From Maratus speciosus (lineage: Eukaryota > Arthropoda > Arachnida > Araneae > Salticidae): DNA of 64,000 nt. The DNA lies in the NCBI GenBank assembly GCA_963932465.1, contig OZ010787.1, positions 13,318,926 through 13,382,925 of the forward strand. Direction: 5' to 3'. The notes below the pieces were generated by a model, which saw nothing but the letters and a program-made list of their open reading frames with translations, was not told the DNA's origin and ran no database searches. Shown piece by piece: positions 59,574 to 64,000 of the stretch (position 1 is the first letter of the stretch; each line of letters begins with the position of its first letter). A program made the translations under genes and the position numbers.

Positions 59574-61933
59574 GAGGACCCCAGAAGCCAAGGGGTATAA
59601 GTGACAAAATAAAAAAAAATGAGTTAAGTGCACAGGCTATCTGGAAATAAGTCTATTTGTTTGTAGGTAGAGAGATATAAGTGATTTTTTAATTATGCGG
59701 TGCGTTCTAGGGGTCAGTTACTTAACCTCTTACCCGAAACCGTGAAACGCGTGGAGCCCAAGGGGTATAAGTGCACTTGTATCCGTTGACGTCCACATAG
59801 CTGAACCGCGACCAACGACATACAAGGCCAGTTTATGACTTTTAAAACGTTACACAAATTTGGTCATCTTTAAATGGCAATTGGCATGAAAAGACGAAGA
59901 TTTTTCTAACAAATGGTTGCAAAACAAAGTAAACAAAAAAGAAGAAACAGTTTCTGGCATACCTTCTCGCGATGAAAGAGTAAGAAAAGAACCATCGAAT
60001 AAAATTCCAGAAGAACGTACTGATGTTATCAAAGAACACATAAACAAGTTTCCACTATACACAAGCCATTATGCTTGAGAAAAGACCCCAACCGTAAATA
60101 CCTGAATCCAGAACTCAGTTTAACGGAGATGTATAAACTCTATGTTCATTTTTTCCTAGAAGAAAAGCGCATAGAGCCGGTCAAAGAAAGTTTCCATACA
60201 CACATTTTTTAACACCCATCTTAATCTCATTTTTTACTGACCGGAGACTGATACTTGTGTTATGGGTGACAAGATACAATTGAAAACAGATCATGGAAAT
60301 TCAAATGAGAAACAACAAGCAGAAACTCAAAAGGAACTACATCTCCGCAAAGCAGAAGCTGCCAGATTAGCCAAAGACGCATTCCACAATTTAAAGTTAT
60401 GATTTAAAGGTTGCGATATGCTTTGACTCTCAAAAAATCATGACAACTCCTCATGTAACCAAATTCTAAGGCTTATTACCTACATCAACTTTAGACGTAT
60501 TACTTGAAAATTCATAACCTTGAAAGCGGAAATGCCCACAAGTGCATGTGGCATGAAGGACAGACTTTTCGTGGTTGCCAAGAGATCGCATTCTGTCTTT
60601 TGAAGTTCGTAAAGACTCTTCCTTCTCAAGTCAGGCATATTACAGTTTTTAGTGACAATTGTGGAGGATAGAATAAAAGCCACTTGATTGTGAAGTTCTG
60701 GCTGTAGATCATAAAAAATACATACATAGAAACAGTCGATCATCGCTTTTTTGATTTCAGGACACTCCTACAGTGAATGTAACCAAGACTTTCGGCTCAT
60801 AGAAATCAGAAAGAAAAGGAATAAAAGGGATATGTAAGTTCCAGAACACTGGACTCAACTTGTACATGATTCCAGAAAACAATTCACTGTAGAAGTGCTA
60901 AAAGATGAAGATTTTATTAATCGAGTCACTTGCATCATTCTTTATAAAGTCAGTGAAAGGTATCCGAAATATGCAATGGCTGCATTTTGAGGAAAAAAAA
61001 ACCTTCACATTATTCTACAAAAAAACTGTTGGTTGTGAATTAGAACCTTCCCACGAGCTAAAGGTGGAGTCCAGCCAGGCCGGAAGATGCCCTAGAGTTC
61101 TGCCTGAACTTCCCATAACACAAGAAAAATCAAAACTCAAGTACCTTAAATTTAAAAATATCATTAAACTATTGCAGTTTCCTCCAGTGTACCACTTTTT
61201 CTTCCGAGATCTTCCTCACCAAGTGGCATGAGGACAGACTGAAGCATCACACGCTTCTGAAGATCAGGCTGAAGAGGCTAATTGTATTTATGAAATTGAT
61301 GAGGATTATATAATGTAGATGTGTTGTTCTCATGTTATCACTAGAAGTATATTGTTCCCTATTTTCAAACTGTTTTGCGTCATTTTTTTTCTTTTTAGAA
61401 TTTACTTTCTTATACGTTAAATAAATGCATTTTAATGGTTAAAAAATAATAAAATTTCAATGTTTCAAATCTTATAATAAAATTTTAAAACTTAGAACAA
61501 AATTTTGTCCTTTCATTCATTTGCATAAACATTGTTCTTAAGATTTTCATCAATTTTTTTTTCAAGAATTTTCATTTTTAAAACTTATATTAAAACAAAA
61601 TTTTGTCTTTTCATTCATTTGTATCAACATTGTTCTTAAATTTTTCATAAATTCATTTTTTTATTTCATAATTTTTCATTTCTTGTATACTGCTTGGAAG
61701 CCAAAGGGTACAAGTGCCGGATGATGATGAATATTGCTTAGTTATAAATTTTAAAAAAATTGTACTCCACTCTTTTTTTCCACAGTTATTGAAATAAGAG
61801 TTCAAAGACCACTAAGAAATAAGCACCAGCTTTCTATCCCAATTTACTCAATTACAATTCATGTTTAACTTTGAACTCAATTTACTCGAAATCTAAATTT
61901 TGTCACTTGTATCCCTTGGCTTCTACGGTCCTC
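59574..61933. mobile_element. DNA transposon with decayed transposase, nested in C
   Basis: Inverted ends GAGGACCCCAGAAGCCAAGG and its partner CCTTGGCTTCTACGGTCCTC continue to GTGACAAAAT. Element A keeps the empty site GAATATATAATAC (15116-15128); here GAATATAT precedes and ATATAATAC follows, so a 4-bp ATAT TSD (or TA, if the ends are read longer) was made. The motif AAGGGGTATAAGTG recurs near 59590, 59761 and 61701 and inverted near 61903-61917, likely transposase-binding sites. About 2.36 kb. Confidence 0.82.
59875..61320 (+). pseudogene. DDE-type transposase, heavily decayed
   Basis: Blocks in order, spread over three frames: LNPELSLTEMYKLY (about 60105); LHLRKAEAARLAKDAF (about 60337); MWHEGQTFRGCQEIAFCLLK (about 60548); VFSDNCGG followed by TAG at 60669-60671, where the family has GGQN; SGHSYSECNQDF (about 60757). 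DxCGGQN and SGHSY-x-x-x-x-DF are hallmarks I recall of an uncharacterised transposase family common in arthropod and cnidarian genomes; I do not assert a superfamily name. The Asp of SDN and the Asp of QDF would be catalytic candidates. Several stops and frameshifts make it non-functional. The minus frame at 60480-60743 is a shadow. Confidence 0.7.
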
Positions 61934-62855
61934 ATATAATACATTTACACCTGCTAAGAAGGGAACTTGTCTATAACGCATTTTTTTTTCTTTTCTATGC
62001 AATTCAGTCTTAGATTTTACTGTATAGCATTTTTCAGATTTTTAATACATGGAATATGGATTAACAATATTAATGATAACTGAAACATTTACATACAAGA
62101 AATAGGTTTATTAAAAAAAATTCATTAAACAAATAAATATCGCACCCTGCAGGGCACTTCTATAAAAATGAAGATTATAAACATGAAAAGAAAAGTTAAG
62201 ATAAATATTTTTGGCTTGAACTCCTCGTACGAGACAAACTTTTAACCAAATTGACGTAAAAATCTATGTTTTTTAGAAATTCACTCGGGCCGGACCGGGC
62301 TCGGGCCGAGATTTTAACTTTTCTTCGGGCCGGACTTTTAACTGTTATACTGGGCCGGGCTCGGGCCGAACTTTTAACTTTTTTACCTGGCCGGGCCGGA
62401 CCAATATTTTTTTTTCTACGGGCCGGGCCGAAATTTTTTTTCTCTGAGTCGGACCGGGCCTGGAAATGTCGGCCCGTGCAGACCTCTAGGTCAGACATCA
62501 CCATGTAACTCTCTGATTCCGATCTCTACGCTGGACATGTTACATTTCTGTATTGATGTTATCAAACTAGCATTGACTCGTGACGCACATTTACATTTAT
62601 TCTCGCGGAAGTCACATTCACTGAAAATAGCTCAAAATTTATTTGCTTCGTTTAAATTTTTGTATCGGGCCGGTAGGCCCTCTAAAAATTTTTTTATCGG
62701 CCCACCCGACCCGACCCGTTGAAAAAATTGTGCTAATTCTGCCGGCCCGGACCATTCGCCTTCATTCTGCCGGGTACCAGCCTTGGGCCAAGCCCGGGCC
62801 CATGCAGACCTCTACCCTGAATCTTCGCTTTTGTGCCTGTCACAGTGGTATTTAC

Positions 62856-62935
62856 ATAGCTGCCAACTTTTACATTTTTTATTTTTTGGTACCACTTTTT
62901 TAATAGAATTTCTTTCTAATATAATATAATCGTCG
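62856..62935. mobile_element. partial MITE end like 10122-10271
   Basis: ACATAGCTGCCAACTTTTAC followed by a TTTTTGGTACCAC/TTTAATAGAATTTC series resembling the first 60 bp of the MITE at 10122. The other end was not found. Confidence 0.45.
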
Positions 62936-63165
62936 AAAAGTCTTATCTGAATACTAATTACTGTCTGTTTCATACGCCTGGTACTAGAATGATTTATTTT
63001 TAATTTTCAAGGTACCAACAGTGAGTGAGATTTTTCCCATAACATTTTCCTTACATTTCCTAATGACAATGTAGTCCGGGCAATAGAGACCGTATAGGGG
63101 CTCTACTTAGCAAAATTAATGGTAGTTATGGAAAAAGGCTTACTATATATTTTTTGGGGGGGGGG

Positions 63166-64000
63166 TCGCTGAATCCGAATTTTTAACTTCCCACCAAAAT
63201 TTCCCCCGGCAACCCCCCCAAATTTTAGTAAAATGCCCCCCTCCCCCCCCCCCCCAAAAAGGTTTTTATTTAAAAAATCAATTTTTTTATTGTTTTAGGG
63301 AAAAAGTATCTAGAAATTCAGAAAGAAGACAAAATTTGCAACAAAGTAGATATATGACATTATGACGTAGGATGAAAGGGAAGAGGGGATCTCCCTCGGA
63401 ACATACGCAGCACAGCGCGCATGTTCCGAGGCAGATACATTCGCCCTCCCATCTCCCCTCCGAACTTTCTCTATAAGGTTTACTTTAATTTTTTGGGGTC
63501 GCTGAATCCGAATTTTTAACTTCCCCCCCAAAATTTTCCCCCCCGAAGCCCCCCCCCCCCAAATAGTTGTTTTTAACTTAAATTTCTTATTGTTTTAGGG
63601 AAAAAGCATTACGAAATTCAGAAACTAGACAAAATTTGCAACAAATAGGATATATGGCATTATGACGTAGGATGAACCGGGAGGGGGAGGGCTGCCTCTG
63701 AACATGCACTGTGGCGCTTCGTGCACTAAGTTATGAAGTCCAGGCAATAGGGGATTTTATCTGGAAAAATGAATACTAGTTCTGGATTTCAACTCACTTT
63801 ATGTTTTTTGGGTCGCTGAATCCGAATTTGTAACTTCCCACCAAAATTTCACCCGGCAACCCCCCAAAAAATTTGGTTTTTGAGAAAAGCGCGCGGGGAA
63901 TGTTCCGAGGCAGCCCCCTCTCTCCCCGTTTATCCTACGTCATAATGCCATGTATCCTATTTTTTGCAAATTTTGTCTAGTTTCTGAATTTCGTAATGCT
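63166..64000. repeat. tandem and inverted repeats of about 320 bp, running off the window
   Basis: GGGTCGCTGAATCCGAATTT starts near 63166, 63497 and 63811, each followed by C-rich runs. GTTTTAGGGAAAAAG...GACAAAATTTGCAACAAA follows in the first two units. From about 63905 the order reverses: 63905-64000 is the inverse of 63600-63690. G, C and CCCCCCAAAA-type homopolymers make assembly errors likely. Confidence 0.8.

Larger units (their letters stand above)
58965..62488. mobile_element. hAT-like element C, nested in D
   Basis: Ends TAGAGATCTGAACGGGCC and GCCCGTGCAGACCTCTA with a perfect 8-bp TSD GGTCAGAC (58957-58964, 62489-62496). Same family as element A; C carries an extra tandem copy of a block of about 75 bp near the left end (GGGCCTATTTTCATTCACGG at about 58990, GGTCCTATTTTCATTCACGG at about 59065). 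Interrupted by the element at 59574-61933; without it about 1.16 kb, close to A (1068 bp). Confidence 0.88.
57616..62814 (+). mobile_element. hAT-like element D containing two later insertions
   Basis: Left end TAAATGTCTGCACGGGCC (a degenerate TAGAGGTCTGCACGGGCC), right end CATGCAGACCTCTA; flanks GCCTGAAG and CCCTGAAT agree in 6 of 8 bases. The interior aligns with element B (19075-20440), including GGAATTTCC, AGCTATTTTGG and CACGTGACAAGA. It is interrupted by the 313-bp element at 58140 and by element C at 58965; without them it is about 1.3 kb, as expected from B. Confidence 0.75.

Noticed and set aside
60480..60743. 87-codon minus-strand frame
   Set aside because: Antisense to the decayed transposase, whose motifs read on the plus strand.

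Overview
Eukaryotic, repeat-dominated DNA with no intact host protein-coding gene that I can defend. The window is AT-rich and holds decayed Ty1/copia and Ty3/gypsy retrotransposons, many hAT, Tc1/mariner/pogo and piggyBac-type elements with target-site duplications (TSDs), a tRNA-derived SINE, minisatellites and long homopolymers. I infer an invertebrate, probably an arthropod and perhaps a spider or other chelicerate, from the kind of retroelements, the SINE tail and a decayed transposase of a type common in arthropod genomes. That assignment is weak because no host gene is available to test it.

Layout. 1-5033: 3' part of a Ty1/copia element whose 5' end lies outside the window; its gag-pol has two in-frame stops and two frameshifts and ends in a 701-bp LTR that interrupts an older minus-strand gag. 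6437-17573: a nest of hAT-like elements. The outermost (6769-16726) has a perfect 8-bp TSD and sits inside an old Tc1-like copy whose unoccupied counterpart lies at about 23.5 kb; it contains a 78-bp minisatellite, several palindromic MITEs, and a second hAT-like element (11622-16071) that contains a third (14613-15680). 17574-23750: a split hAT-type MITE, GC-rich hAT-like elements, a piggyBac-type MITE and a 1.5-kb palindromic Tc1-like element.

24479-43643: a giant inverted repeat. The arms are about 4.6 kb each once two arm-specific insertions are removed, and are nearly identical where compared. The spacer of about 3.2 kb contains a diverged extra copy of part of the arm. This is the largest structure in the window not explained by known element families.

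43979-54705: a possible short unassigned reading frame, a 264-bp-arm foldback holding a 74-bp fragment of gypsy pol, a pogo-like element inserted in a 97-bp tandem repeat (neighbouring repeat units give the empty site), and a nearly complete minus-strand Ty3/gypsy element with two LTRs. 54840-62814: a truncated Tc1-like element cut by a SINE, then another nest: a hAT-like element (57616-62814) contains both a 313-bp element carrying two opposed hammerhead-ribozyme-like motifs with a 13-bp TSD, and a second hAT-like element (58965-62488), which in turn contains an element with a decayed DDE-type transposase (59574-61933). 63166-64000: tandem and inverted repeats of about 320 bp that run off the window.

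The genes do not form a pathway: the coding remains all belong to mobile elements. The value of the window is the relative chronology readable from nested insertions and empty sites, plus the giant palindrome and the ribozyme-like pair.
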